From Streptomyces candidus (GTDB lineage: Bacteria; Actinomycetota; Actinomycetes; Streptomycetales; Streptomycetaceae), in contig NZ_JACHEM010000008.1 in assembly GCF_014207445.1 (NCBI RefSeq), forward strand, positions 124,001 to 188,000: a DNA stretch of 64,000 nucleotides, read 5' to 3'. Positions 17,807 through 25,968 of this stretch are shown here, piece after piece; within the stretch, counting starts at the first letter, position 1; every line of letters begins with the position of its first letter. The notes under the pieces were generated by a model. The model was not told the DNA's origin and did not search any database. It saw only the letters and a list, made by a program, of their open reading frames with translations. The translations under genes were made by a program, and so were the position numbers.

Positions 17807-19348
17807 ATGGAACGTACGAACGACAGGGCAGCGGCGGCAGCCGGGCAGGGCACCCCGGGCCCGGACGGGCTCCGCGCCGCGGACGGCACCTCGTCCCCGG
17901 ACGGCACCCCGGCTCCGGACAGCACCCCAACCCCCGACGGGACCCCGGGCACGGGCGACGCCTTCCGCACGCGAGAGGCGGCCTCCGACCCGGACGACGG
18001 CCCGGGTGCGCAGAAGGCCGCCCCCGGCCCCCGCACGCGGGAGTCCGCCCCCGGCACCCCCACCGCACCGGCCGCCAAGCGCCTTCCCTTCACCTTCAGC
18101 GCGGCCGACGAGGAGAAGCAGCGCGGCGTGCGCCGGATGAAGGCGACGGCCACCGGGCTGCTCCTCTTCGTCGCACTCGTCTACGTACTCGCCAAATGGG
18201 CCCAGCACAGCGGGTTCACCGGCTGGCCGGGGTACGTGGCGGCAGCGGCGGAGGCGGGCATGGTGGGCGCGATGGCCGACTGGTTCGCCGTCACCGCCCT
18301 CTTCAAGCACCCGTTGGGCATCCCGATCCCGCACACCGCGATCATTCCCACCAAGAAGGACCAGCTGGGCGTCACCCTGGGCGCCTTCGTGGGCGAGAAC
18401 TTCCTGTCCGAGGACGTCATCAAGGCCCGCCTGGCCCCGCTGAACATGGGCGGCCGACTGGGTACCTGGCTGGCCGACCCCGCCCACGCCGACCGCGTCA
18501 CCGAGGAACTCGCCACCGCGCTTCGAGGTGCCCTCACCGTCCTGCGCGACTCCGACGTACAGGCGGTCGTCGGCGAAGCCATCACCCGCCGCGCCGACGC
18601 GGCCGAGATCGCTCCCGGTCTCGGCAAGGCCCTCAGCAAGGTGGTCTCGGACGGCGCCCACCACCGCGCCGTGGACCTGATCTGCACCCGCGCCCACGAC
18701 TGGCTCGTCGAACACGGCGACTCCGTCATGGACGCGGTCCAGGGCGGCGCCCCCGGCTGGACCCCGCGCTTCGTGGACCGCAAGATCGGCGACCGCGTCT
18801 ACAAGGAACTCCTGCGCTTCGTCACCGAGATCCGCGACATGCCCACCCACCCCGCCCGCGGCGCCATCGACCGCTTCCTGAGCGACTTCGCGACCGATCT
18901 GCAGTCCGACTCCGAGACGCGGGCCCGCACCGAACGCCTCAAGTCCGACATCCTCAACCGCCCCGAGGTCCAGGACGTCATCGCCTCCGCCTGGTCGGCG
19001 GTCCGCTCGATGATCCTGGCCGCCGCGGACGACGACCGGTCCGAACTGCGCCTCCGCGTGCGGGCCTCCCTCGTCTCCCTCGGCACCCGCCTGGCCACCG
19101 ACGGCCGCCTCCAGCGCAAGCTCGAAGGCTGGGTCGAAGGCGCGGCCGTCTACGTCATCACCACCTACCGCACCGAGATCACGTCCCTGATCACGGACAC
19201 GGTCGCCGGCTGGGACGCCGACCACACGTCCAAGAAGATCGAGGCCAACATCGGCCGCGACCTCCAGTTCATCCGCATCAACGGAACGGTGGTGGGTGCG
19301 CTCGTGGGCCTGCTGATCTACACGGTGTCGAAGGCGTTCGGGGCGTAG
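17807..19348 (+). CDS. DUF445 family membrane protein
   Basis: A 513-aa protein with a disordered N-terminus of about 85 residues rich in Thr, Pro, Gly and Asp. A DUF445 (YjiN-type) domain follows: RRMKATATGLLLFVALVYVLAK is the first TM, EAGMVGAMADWFAVTALFKHPLGIPIPHTAIIP is the hallmark block, and a long helical soluble region ends in a C-terminal TM (TVVGALVGLLIYTVSKAF). Both ends are in the membrane with the helical domain between. Function unknown. The ATG 17807 start has GGCGGAGCGG upstream. Likely monocistronic. Confidence 0.9.
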   Translation: MERTNDRAAAAAGQGTPGPDGLRAADGTSSPDGTPAPDSTPTPDGTPGTGDAFRTREAASDPDDGPGAQKAAPGPRTRESAPGTPTAPAAKRLPFTFSAADEEKQRGVRRMKATATGLLLFVALVYVLAKWAQHSGFTGWPGYVAAAAEAGMVGAMADWFAVTALFKHPLGIPIPHTAIIPTKKDQLGVTLGAFVGENFLSEDVIKARLAPLNMGGRLGTWLADPAHADRVTEELATALRGALTVLRDSDVQAVVGEAITRRADAAEIAPGLGKALSKVVSDGAHHRAVDLICTRAHDWLVEHGDSVMDAVQGGAPGWTPRFVDRKIGDRVYKELLRFVTEIRDMPTHPARGAIDRFLSDFATDLQSDSETRARTERLKSDILNRPEVQDVIASAWSAVRSMILAAADDDRSELRLRVRASLVSLGTRLATDGRLQRKLEGWVEGAAVYVITTYRTEITSLITDTVAGWDADHTSKKIEANIGRDLQFIRINGTVVGALVGLLIYTVSKAFGA

Positions 19349-19665
19349 GCGGTACGAGGGACGCGCGGGGGAAGCCGTCGCCCCGGGACGCGCGTGTACG
19401 TGCGTCCCCGAGGAGGTTGTCGCTCGGGGGAACCGTGCGAACGCGCGGAGGGCGCCGCCCAGAGGTGGGTGTCCGTGCGGCGACCAAGGGGAAGCCGTCG
19501 CCGAGAGGGACGCGGGTCACCGTACGACCAGGCCCCGACGAACCCGCGGCCCCGGCCCCGCGCCCCGCAGTCCCGCGCCCCGGGTCGAGGCGAGGGCCGT
19601 TCCCTCGAACGGCCCCCGCCTCCGAAGGCGGGCCGACAGACGCGCCCCGCCCGCCTCCCCAGTGA
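19349..19665. other. 317-bp spacer with short repeats
   Basis: Convergent spacer with no recognised gene. GGGGAAGCCGTCGCC occurs twice (near 19370 and 19490), each close to GGGACGCG, giving an imperfect 120-bp-apart direct repeat. Small inverted repeats such as CCCCGCCTCCGAAGGCGGG near 19614 could end transcription. Confidence 0.5.
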
Positions 19666-19986
19666 CTACTTCGAGCAGCCCCGCCGCCCGCCGCACCCGC
19701 TGGCCGCCCAGGAAGCCGCCGCGACCCCGCCCGCCACCGCGAACACCGCGGGCCAGGCCCCGACCTTCTTCGCCAACGGGTGCGATCCCGCGAACCCGGC
19801 GACGTACAGCCCGGTCAGCCCGGCCGCGACCTTCCCCCCGGCCTCCTGCTGCCACTGCCGGGCCGCGACGGCCCCGGCCGCCGCCAGCGCCACCCCGCCC
19901 AGCGGACGCTTCCCCGTCCACCGAGCCACCCCGTACCCCCCGACAAGCCCTGCTGCGGCGACTACGGACGCGGGCACCTTCGCCAT
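19666..19986 (-). CDS. small Gly/Ala-rich membrane protein
   Basis: A 106-aa protein, mostly hydrophobic. Segments PASVVAAAGLVGGYGVARW, LGGVALAAAGAVAA, VAAGLTGLYVAGFAG and WPAVFAVAGGVAAASWAAS suggest three or four short membrane helices, with a charged Cys-containing tail (CGGRRGCSK). The start ATG at 19986 (MAKVPASVV) is preceded by AGGAGGCAGTTGTC. Similar short proteins are common in Streptomyces without a known role. Confidence 0.75.
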   Translation of the reverse strand: MAKVPASVVAAAGLVGGYGVARWTGKRPLGGVALAAAGAVAARQWQQEAGGKVAAGLTGLYVAGFAGSHPLAKKVGAWPAVFAVAGGVAAASWAASGCGGRRGCSK

Positions 19987-20222
19987 GACAACTGCCTCCT
20001 GCTGAGATCCGGCGTACGACTCATCCTGTTTCGCACGTACGTCTGCGATGCGAGGCTAACGGGCCCCTCGAACCCACGAACCCGCACCCCTCTGTCACGG
20101 TGAGTACCGACCGAGTCCCCATTCGGTAACGGGATGTGGCCGCATCGGCCTCCCGCAGGAACGGCGATGTCCGGGCCTCCCGGGCCCCGCCCCCGTCGCG
20201 GACCCCACCCTGCCGACCCACG

Positions 20223-20260
20223 GACGAGGGCGGGGAAACGAACCCGTCCCCGCCCTCGTC
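20223..20260 (-). terminator. terminator after excalibur lipoprotein gene
   Basis: A 14-bp perfect inverted repeat, GACGAGGGCGGGGA / TCCCCGCCCTCGTC, with a 10-nt loop, about 70 bp past the stop. It sits in the 345-bp spacer 19987-20331, which otherwise shows no gene. Confidence 0.8.
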
Positions 20261-20331
20261 CCCGCCCCCTCCCGCTCCCGGGGCCCACTCATCCGGGAAG
20301 CGACGTACGCCGCACCGGGCGGGCCGTCGGC

Positions 20332-21264
20332 CTACTCGCAGGCCACCCCGTCCCCGTCCCGGTCCAGGTGACGTCCGTACCCGGGCTGGCCGCTGCGAAT
20401 GGGCGCGGCACCTGCGGCGCGTACGGCGGAACAGTTGGCGTAGGAAACGCTGCCGCCCCCGGAGGTCCCCCCGGACGCACTGCTGCCGCCCCCGCTCGTA
20501 CCTCCGCTGGAACCGCCGGACGTCCCGCCCGTAGAACCTCCCGTGGATCCCCCGGTGGACGACCGCCGCGAGGAGGACTCGCACGCGACCCCGTCCCCGT
20601 CCCGGTCGAGGTGGCGCCCGTACCCGGGCTGGCCGCTGCGAATGGGGGCGGCACCCGCGGCGCGTACCGCGGAGCAGTTGGCGTAGCTGACCGGAGGCTT
20701 GGCGGGCTTGGCGGGCTTGGCGGACTTCGGGGGCTTGGGTACGGCAGGCACCTTGGGCGTGCTCACGGGCACCGGCGCGCTGACGGATATCCGCACGACA
20801 GCCGTGTCACTGAGGGCCCCGGTGCCCTTCCCCGCCACCTGGTACGTGAACTCGTCCGGGCCCGTGTACCCGGCGGTGGGCGTGTACACGAGGTTCGTCC
20901 CACTGACGGTGGCCCGCCCGTGCTGCGGCTGGACGGACACGCTCATCGCGTACGTCCCGGCCCCGACCGCCCGGGTCGCGTCTTCGTCCTGACCACCCGC
21001 TCCGACCACGCTGTCGTTGGCCAGAGCGGCAACGATGATCTGCTTCGCGCCCCGCCCGCTCGCCTCGTCATCCACGAGCTCCGGCCCGGCCAGGAGGGTG
21101 GGGGACGGCGACGCCGACCCGGTTACCCCCGCCCCGACCGGCTTGGCGTCCCCGACCTTTCCGTCCCCGACGGCGCTCCCCCCGCACCCGGCAAGCACGA
21201 CCACCATCACCCCGGCCCCACCCACTACTCCAACCCGCCGCCGCGCCGCACTGCTCTTCCGCAT
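20332..21264 (-). CDS. lipoprotein with two excalibur Ca-binding domains
   Basis: A 310-aa cell-surface lipoprotein. The signal ends in lipobox VLAGC. An Ig-like/cadherin-like domain follows (HGRATVSGTNLVYTPTAGYTGPDEFTYQV), then a Lys/Pro/Ala linker and two identical 36-residue excalibur modules from YANCSAVRAAGAAPI to DRDGDGVACE, separated by a Ser/Gly/Thr linker. Each module has the DxDxDG calcium loop and two Cys. The start is ATG 21264 (MRKSSAARRR); an upstream in-frame start adds four residues. Probable extracellular calcium-dependent binding; partner unknown. Confidence 0.9.
   Translation of the reverse strand: MRKSSAARRRVGVVGGAGVMVVVLAGCGGSAVGDGKVGDAKPVGAGVTGSASPSPTLLAGPELVDDEASGRGAKQIIVAALANDSVVGAGGQDEDATRAVGAGTYAMSVSVQPQHGRATVSGTNLVYTPTAGYTGPDEFTYQVAGKGTGALSDTAVVRISVSAPVPVSTPKVPAVPKPPKSAKPAKPAKPPVSYANCSAVRAAGAAPIRSGQPGYGRHLDRDGDGVACESSSRRSSTGGSTGGSTGGTSGGSSGGTSGGGSSASGGTSGGGSVSYANCSAVRAAGAAPIRSGQPGYGRHLDRDGDGVACE
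20335..20690. repeat. duplicated excalibur module at DNA level
   Basis: About 110 bp encoding the excalibur domain occurs at about 20335-20445 and 20577-20690. The encoded peptides are identical while the DNA differs at scattered synonymous sites. Confidence 0.8.
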
Positions 21265-21364
21265 GTGTCCCCCCAAGGCATCAATGTGAACTGAGGGGGC
21301 TGATGATGGCAGTCCTGTGAAGGTCCAGAACTGAACAAGTAAGCAATTGGCCGAAAGTGACCGT

Positions 21365-21607
21365 TTACCTCCGGGTCGACGTCTGTCCCGCGGGGAGACG
21401 TATACGCGCGTTCGAAGCGAAGCCCTCGTCCTGAATCGCGCGGACGAAGTCGGCCCAGGCGGCGTGAGGCACGTCGATCGAAGGACCGTCGAGAGCCTTG
21501 GAGTCGCGGACCGCGGTCGAGAGGGAAAGGTGCGCTGCCTCCAGGCACTCGGTTCCGCTTCCGCCGCTGTGCGAGGACTTGAACCAGTGGGCGTCGTGGT
21601 GGTCCAT
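21365..21607 (-). CDS. DUF397 protein
   Basis: An 80-aa DUF397 protein (WFKSSHSGGSGTECLEAAHL... VRDSKALDGPSIDVPHAAWADFVRAIQ), a family found almost only in actinomycetes beside DUF5753-type XRE regulators. The start ATG overlaps the upstream gene's stop (TGATG) with AAGGAG within the end of that gene, so the two are translationally coupled. Members are thought to act as small partners of the adjacent regulator, toxin-antitoxin-like in some views; this is not proven. The SSHSG motif and the C-terminal F-region are intact. Confidence 0.93.
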   Translation of the reverse strand: MDHHDAHWFKSSHSGGSGTECLEAAHLSLSTAVRDSKALDGPSIDVPHAAWADFVRAIQDEGFASNARIRLPAGQTSTRR

Positions 21608-22452
21608 CAAAGCTCCTTGGCGACTCGATCCAGGAGCGCGGTCGAAGCGGGAATGCTCAACGCCTGCGCTCGCAAATATTCGAACGCCAACTTATAGCGC
21701 GTGAGTTCTGCGGGCTTCTCCATGAAGAGGCCGCCGCTGATGAGATCGACGTAGACGACGTCGAGTTCGGGGGTCGGTCCTCCCAGAATGACGAAGCTTC
21801 CCACTGCCGCCGCGTGCGCCCCTCCGGCGAACGGCAGTACCTGCAGCGTCACATGAGGACTTTCCGCGCGGCCGGCGAGGTGTCGCAACTGCTCACGCAT
21901 GACGTCGGGGCCGCCCACGACGCGGCGGAGTACCGCCTCGTCGATCACCGCCCAGAGGTGTGGCGGATCCTCCCGGGAAAGGAGTTCCTGGCGCTTCATG
22001 CGGATGTCCACCATGTGGGCGATCTCGTGCTCGGTGCAGCGCATCTCGGACGCCCGGTGAACCGCTTCGGCGTATGCGCGGGTCTGGAGCAGTCCGGGGA
22101 CGTACATGCACGCGTAGTGGTCCTCGCGCACCACCTCGTCCTCAAGGGTCAGCATGAGGTTCATGGACTCGGGAATCGGGTCCGCGAGCGAGCGCCACCA
22201 GCCCTGGATCTTCGCCCCTTTCGCCAACTCGACGAGGCTTTCCCGCTCCTGCGCGGAGGCACCGTAGGTACGACACAGGGCGTCCACCGCAGGCCATTTG
22301 ACGGTGCCCTCTTTGGTCTCGTAGCGACTCAGCGTTGCCTTGGAGATGCCGACGGCAGCGCCCGCATCCTCCAGCGTGAAACCTTTCCGTTCCCTCAAGC
22401 GACGCAAGTCCGCCCCCAACTGTCGCCTGCGAGTTGTCGGCCCAATCGCCAT
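21607..22452 (-). CDS. XRE-family regulator with DUF5753
   Basis: A 281-aa DNA-binding regulator. The N-terminal HTH_31/XRE domain (LGADLRRLRERKGFTLEDAGAAVGISKATLSRYETKEG) is followed by DUF5753 (CMYVPGLLQTRAYAEAVHRA... LQVLPFAGGAHAAAVGSFVIL). The start at ATG 22452 (MAIGPTTRR) has AAAGG 8 nt upstream; another ATG 6 nt earlier is too close to that site. Its downstream partner is the DUF397 gene, and an ATP-binding anti-sigma-type gene is divergent. This trio recurs many times in Streptomyces genomes and is linked to development and stress control. Confidence 0.93.
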   Translation of the reverse strand: MAIGPTTRRRQLGADLRRLRERKGFTLEDAGAAVGISKATLSRYETKEGTVKWPAVDALCRTYGASAQERESLVELAKGAKIQGWWRSLADPIPESMNLMLTLEDEVVREDHYACMYVPGLLQTRAYAEAVHRASEMRCTEHEIAHMVDIRMKRQELLSREDPPHLWAVIDEAVLRRVVGGPDVMREQLRHLAGRAESPHVTLQVLPFAGGAHAAAVGSFVILGGPTPELDVVYVDLISGGLFMEKPAELTRYKLAFEYLRAQALSIPASTALLDRVAKEL

Positions 22453-22564
22453 ATTCATGACCTTTCATGTTGATGCTCAGAGCCTGCACGGCGTGCACTT
22501 GCGTGAGCAAGGACGCGTACGCCGGGGGCGCACTCGCGCGAGCGGGCTACCGCTCGGCCTATGT

Positions 22565-22588
22565 GAGAGTTCCAAAACGAGAGTTCCA
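22565..22588. promoter_or_regulatory. direct repeats between regulator and ATPase gene
   Basis: GAGAGTTCCA occurs twice, at 22565-22574 and 22579-22588 (14-bp period), in the divergent 180-bp spacer. It is a candidate operator for the XRE regulator or an unusual promoter element. Confidence 0.5.
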
Positions 22589-22631
22589 CTGCCAGGCTGT
22601 GTGAGGAACGCCATACAAGGACGGTGTTCGA

Positions 22632-23309
22632 GTGACTGAAGGGATGGCTGACATGGATGGGTGTCGATATGAAGTCACGAGGCGGCCATGGGAGTTGCCG
22701 TTTCTGGCGGAACCGTGCGAGCTGGCGGGTCTGCGACGCGTGATGCGTCTTCACCTCACGATGTGGGGACTGCCGAAGTTGATCGAGGTTGCGCAGGCCT
22801 GCGTAACAGAACTTGCTGCGAACGTCGTTGCCCATGTGGGCACAGGAACCCCCGCAACGCTGGCGGTTGCGATGAGGGGAACGAACCTCCGCATTGAAAT
22901 GCGCGACCCGGACGGACGGGCACTCCCCACGTTGCTTGCGGCCATGGGCGATGCGGAGTCCGGGCGCGGGATCATGCTGATCGACGCCCTGGCGAAGCGT
23001 TGGGGAGTCGAACCTCGTGAGGGCGCGAAGTCCGTTTGGTGCGAGTTGGACACGGAACTGACTACGTCTACTGGGCATGTTGGCGGGGAGGAAGTGACGC
23101 GAGCGGAGAGTCATCTCGCTCTGTATGAGCGCGTTCCTGGACACAGTCCCTCTGGACTGCCAGGAGCTGAAGCGGCCAGGGATTCGGCAGTCGCACTCAT
23201 TGCAGATCTTCTTCACTGGCTCCGTGCGCACGGCTGTGACCCCGACGAAGCGCTGGACAAGGCTCAGATCTGCTTCGAGGCCGAGGCTGAGTGGGGGCAG
23301 GACGTATGA
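22632..23309 (+). CDS. ATP-binding protein, anti-sigma (SpoIIAB-like) fold
   Basis: A 225-aa protein. An HATPase_c_2 domain covers about 20-140: VAQACVTELAANVVAHVG is the N-box, LRIEMRDPDGR the G1 region and GRGIMLIDALAKRWGV the G2 region. These kinases or nucleotide binders typically control anti-anti-sigma partners. A C-terminal extension of about 75 residues follows. Start choices are GTG 22632, ATG 22644 and ATG 22653; the first has AAGGACGG nine bases upstream. It is divergent from the XRE/DUF397 pair and overlaps the next gene by ATGA. Confidence 0.88.
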   Translation: MTEGMADMDGCRYEVTRRPWELPFLAEPCELAGLRRVMRLHLTMWGLPKLIEVAQACVTELAANVVAHVGTGTPATLAVAMRGTNLRIEMRDPDGRALPTLLAAMGDAESGRGIMLIDALAKRWGVEPREGAKSVWCELDTELTTSTGHVGGEEVTRAESHLALYERVPGHSPSGLPGAEAARDSAVALIADLLHWLRAHGCDPDEALDKAQICFEAEAEWGQDV

Positions 23310-23728
23310 CAGGGCTTGGCGGTGTTTCTGCTCTCGCGCGTGAGTTCGACGACTGCGGGTTCAATGATTTGAGCGAACTCCGCCGCCTCGTTCGAGTCGC
23401 ACAGGGCTACGGGTTGTTGCAGGGCGTCGCCTTTCACAGCCTGGCGCCTGACGGTCCGCACGATGAGCCGTTCCTGCTGACATTGGAGGCAGACGCAGGC
23501 TTGGCGATCAGTTCGGGCGTTCTCCAGCGGTGCGATTTCGTCCCTCCTGGCTCTGTCAGGGGTGAGGACGCAGTGAGCTGGGTGCTGACTCTGGTCGACG
23601 CTCGCGTGCATGTCCTGCGCGCAGCCGTGTCGGTGTGCGGCTGGGGCGGTGTTGCAGGAGAGCTGTCCAAGATCCGTAAGCTCCTGGAGAGTCAGGAGGC
23701 AGGAACGGGCACAGAGGAAAGTCGGTGA
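23306..23728 (+). CDS. hypothetical protein coupled to ATPase gene
   Basis: A 140-aa soluble protein (MTGLGGVSALAREFDDCGFNDLSELRRLVRVAQGYGLL...). Its ATG overlaps the preceding stop (ATGA), so the two proteins are probably made together. No family was recognised. It has several Cys residues and a C-terminal helix (GELSKIRKLLESQEAG). It may be a partner or target of the ATP-binding protein. It is the last gene before the restriction-modification island. Confidence 0.75.
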   Translation: MTGLGGVSALAREFDDCGFNDLSELRRLVRVAQGYGLLQGVAFHSLAPDGPHDEPFLLTLEADAGLAISSGVLQRCDFVPPGSVRGEDAVSWVLTLVDARVHVLRAAVSVCGWGGVAGELSKIRKLLESQEAGTGTEESR

Positions 23729-23774
23729 TCGCCAAGGCCTGGAGCGGTTGGGGCGATATCCATATCCTGTAGCC

Positions 23775-24740
23775 ATGCCTACAGAGGACGCACCAGAAGA
23801 TATGCTCTTTCGTGACATTTCTGCCGTAAGCGCCATTGAGGCCAATGAATCCGCGTCCGGTGACCGAGATCTCGCGAAGGTTGCTCAATGGTTCATGGAT
23901 CAGCCTCGCATGGAGCAGAGGTTCTCAGGGGTCTTTAGGCAGTCGATCGACGAAGTGCTTGACGGTCAGCGTACGGGGCGCTACGACGTGAACGATCTTG
24001 AGAAAACGGAGAAAACATACCTAGGGACAAAGGTAGAGATCGTTTGCCGTACGGAATTTGGTTTTTCCCCTGGTAGCAGGATGGACTACCAAGTCTCCGG
24101 GGTCGAAGTCGATTCGAAGTTCTCCCTGACTGGGGATTGGATGATCCCACGCGAGGCGATGGGGCATATCTGTCTCGTCATGGCGGCGAATGACCGGAAA
24201 GCGACCTACGGAGTCGGGCTCGTGCGTATCAGGGAGGAACTCCTTACTGGCAGAGGCAACCAGGACCAGAAACGAAGGATCTCCCGGGAGGGACGCTCGG
24301 CCATCAAGTGGCTCGTCCGGGCGGGGAACTTGGATGCCAATCTCTTGCTGGAGTTGGACGAGGTCACTCGCAGGGCTCTTATGGCGGTTCCCCCTGGGCA
24401 GGGGCGAGTGGATATGTTGTTTCGGCATGTTCACGGACGGATTGTTGACCGGAACGCAGTGGTTACGACTGCGAAGCAATTGGATTCTGCAAAACGCGTG
24501 CGGGACGCGCGCTCCAGGCTGCGGGGAGCCGGGATTGTTATTTTGGGTCATCAAAAAGAGGGTCCGCGTATTGCGTTTTCACTGGGCCTCCCTGTTCCGA
24601 AGAAAGGAACTTGGGTGGCGGCGAGAGTTGTTCCGGTTTCGGACAGTTCAAGTAGGCGGTGCGCCCTTGTCGACGGAGTCCACTTCGCAGTCGCGGTGCC
24701 GGGCGAACCCGAGTGCCCGGCACCCGCCATCAATCACTGA
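23775..24740 (+). CDS. NaeI-like type IIE restriction endonuclease
   Basis: A 321-aa homologue of NaeI (317 aa), which cuts GCCGGC and needs a second effector site. DGQRTGR followed by LEKTEKTYLGTKVEI, then MDYQVSGVEVDSKFS and HICLVMAAND, follow NaeI closely. Catalytic residues E88, D104, D113 and K115 match NaeI E70, D86, D95 and K97 with a constant offset of 18. The second, Topo/CAP-like DNA-binding domain is also conserved (LFRHVHGRIVDRNAV, GAGIVILGHQKEGPRIAFSLGLPVPKKGTWVAARVVP). No Shine-Dalgarno: TATCCT ends 6 nt before the ATG. It overlaps the convergent methyltransferase gene by 7 nt. GC is lower than in flanking genes, suggesting transfer. Recognition of GCCGGC is inferred. Confidence 0.93.
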   Translation: MPTEDAPEDMLFRDISAVSAIEANESASGDRDLAKVAQWFMDQPRMEQRFSGVFRQSIDEVLDGQRTGRYDVNDLEKTEKTYLGTKVEIVCRTEFGFSPGSRMDYQVSGVEVDSKFSLTGDWMIPREAMGHICLVMAANDRKATYGVGLVRIREELLTGRGNQDQKRRISREGRSAIKWLVRAGNLDANLLLELDEVTRRALMAVPPGQGRVDMLFRHVHGRIVDRNAVVTTAKQLDSAKRVRDARSRLRGAGIVILGHQKEGPRIAFSLGLPVPKKGTWVAARVVPVSDSSSRRCALVDGVHFAVAVPGEPECPAPAINH

Positions 24741-25852
24741 CTCCTGTAGATGTAGGGCTTGATGTGCTTGGCGATGGACTCGGCAAGCACCGGCGGCACT
24801 GCGTTTCCGATCTGCTTTGCAATTTGAATTTTGGTGCCACACCATACGAAGTGCTCGGGGAAAGTCTGCAGGAGGGCAGCTTCGCGATGAGTGATGGGGC
24901 GGTCGACGCGGTAGCCGTCGGGGCCTGGCTCCCACTGCGGGTGCAGATACTGCCCCTTCTCTGGCTTGTAGAATTCCGTCCGGATCGTGACGGATGGTTC
25001 CTCCCAGCGCATGCGCCCCATGACGTCGGTCGTGCCGGTCTTTTTTTTCTTCCAACAGTTCGGAAGGAGTTCTTCCGGGAGGTTGAATCTGCCGCCCCCC
25101 GGAGGGATGTGGGAGTAACGAAGCAGCGACAATGCTGTCGGCGTACGGCCGATGTGCAGATCCTCGCTCTTGAAAGGTCCGGGGACTTCCTTATCGAAGT
25201 AGATGACCTTGGATTCCGGTAGTGAGGTGGTTTCGGGCCTGTCGGAGATATTCTTTCCACTGAACGCGTCACGCACGTTGCGCCAAGTTTTAAGCCCCAT
25301 GGGGTTGCCACGTCCATGAGTCGGTTCAGGGAGGGGGATTTTTCCGATTCGAGATCCGATAACGATGGCCCGCTTGCGGCGCTGAGGCGCGCCGTAGTCT
25401 GCTGCCAGCAGCAAGCCGCTGGAAAGATCGTACTCTTCGAGAAGTCCCCCTTCGCGTACTTCCTGCTGCAGCAGTTCGAATTCAGAAGAGGTGAGGAAGC
25501 GGTCGACGTTTTCGATTACGAAGACTTTGGGCCGGGCGTGCCGTACGAAGCGGATGTATTCCTTCCAGAGCTTGTTGCGGGGATCGTTGACGTCGCGAGT
25601 GCCGAGGTTGGAGAACCCTTGGCATGGCGGCCCGCCAATGATCACGTCTGCCGGAGGGATGTCGTCGTCCGGTACAAGCGCGATGTCGCCCCAACGCATG
25701 TGGGACTCGCCGAAGTTCGCGGCATAGGTTGCTGCGGCGTGGAGGTCCCACTCGACGGCCATGACCGGTTTGTAACCCTTGGCAGCCACGAAGCCCGAAG
25801 TCATGCCGCCACAGCCTGCGAACAGGTCGATCATGGAGATGCGTTTAGCCAT
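24734..25852 (-). CDS. C5-cytosine DNA methyltransferase
   Basis: A 372-aa type II modification enzyme that methylates C5 of cytosine. Motifs in order: I DLFAGCGGMTSGF (9-21), IV GGPPCQGFS with catalytic Cys77, VI ENVDRF (114-119), VIII QRRKRAIVIG (about 157), then a variable target-recognition region (about 190-310), IX REAALLQTFPEHF and X KQIGNAVPP. The ATG at 25852 has no Shine-Dalgarno; AGGACA, 18 bp, TAACCT and a 7-nt gap to ATG suggest a leaderless transcript from its own promoter. It presumably protects GCCGGC sites against both neighbouring nucleases; the target is inferred. Confidence 0.95.
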   Translation of the reverse strand: MAKRISMIDLFAGCGGMTSGFVAAKGYKPVMAVEWDLHAAATYAANFGESHMRWGDIALVPDDDIPPADVIIGGPPCQGFSNLGTRDVNDPRNKLWKEYIRFVRHARPKVFVIENVDRFLTSSEFELLQQEVREGGLLEEYDLSSGLLLAADYGAPQRRKRAIVIGSRIGKIPLPEPTHGRGNPMGLKTWRNVRDAFSGKNISDRPETTSLPESKVIYFDKEVPGPFKSEDLHIGRTPTALSLLRYSHIPPGGGRFNLPEELLPNCWKKKKTGTTDVMGRMRWEEPSVTIRTEFYKPEKGQYLHPQWEPGPDGYRVDRPITHREAALLQTFPEHFVWCGTKIQIAKQIGNAVPPVLAESIAKHIKPYIYRSQ

Positions 25853-25889
25853 GTTCGACAGGTTAATGGGAGGGACTGACAGTTGTCCT
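25853..25889 (-). promoter_or_regulatory. candidate leaderless promoter of methyltransferase gene
   Basis: On the minus strand, AGGACA (25884-25889), an 18-bp spacer and TAACCT (25860-25865) place transcription start at or next to the ATG. A GCCGGC site lies just upstream at 25912-25917. Confidence 0.5.
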
Positions 25890-25924
25890 TGAGGGCGGTG
25901 GGGCGCCCGTGGCCGGCGATTGGC

Positions 25925-25951
25925 CCCGAGGGCTTGTCACCGGCCCTCGGG
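25925..25951 (-). terminator. terminator between NgoMIV-like and methyltransferase genes
   Basis: A 9-bp perfect stem, CCCGAGGGC / GCCCTCGGG, with a 9-nt loop. It implies the methyltransferase is transcribed separately from the upstream vsr/endonuclease genes. Confidence 0.7.
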
Positions 25952-25968
25952 ACCCGGCGCCGCACAGC

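Noticed and set aside
25912..25917. GCCGGC site as methylation-sensitive control of the methyltransferase promoter
   Set aside because: The hexamer is expected every few hundred bases at this GC content, so its position alone is not meaningful.
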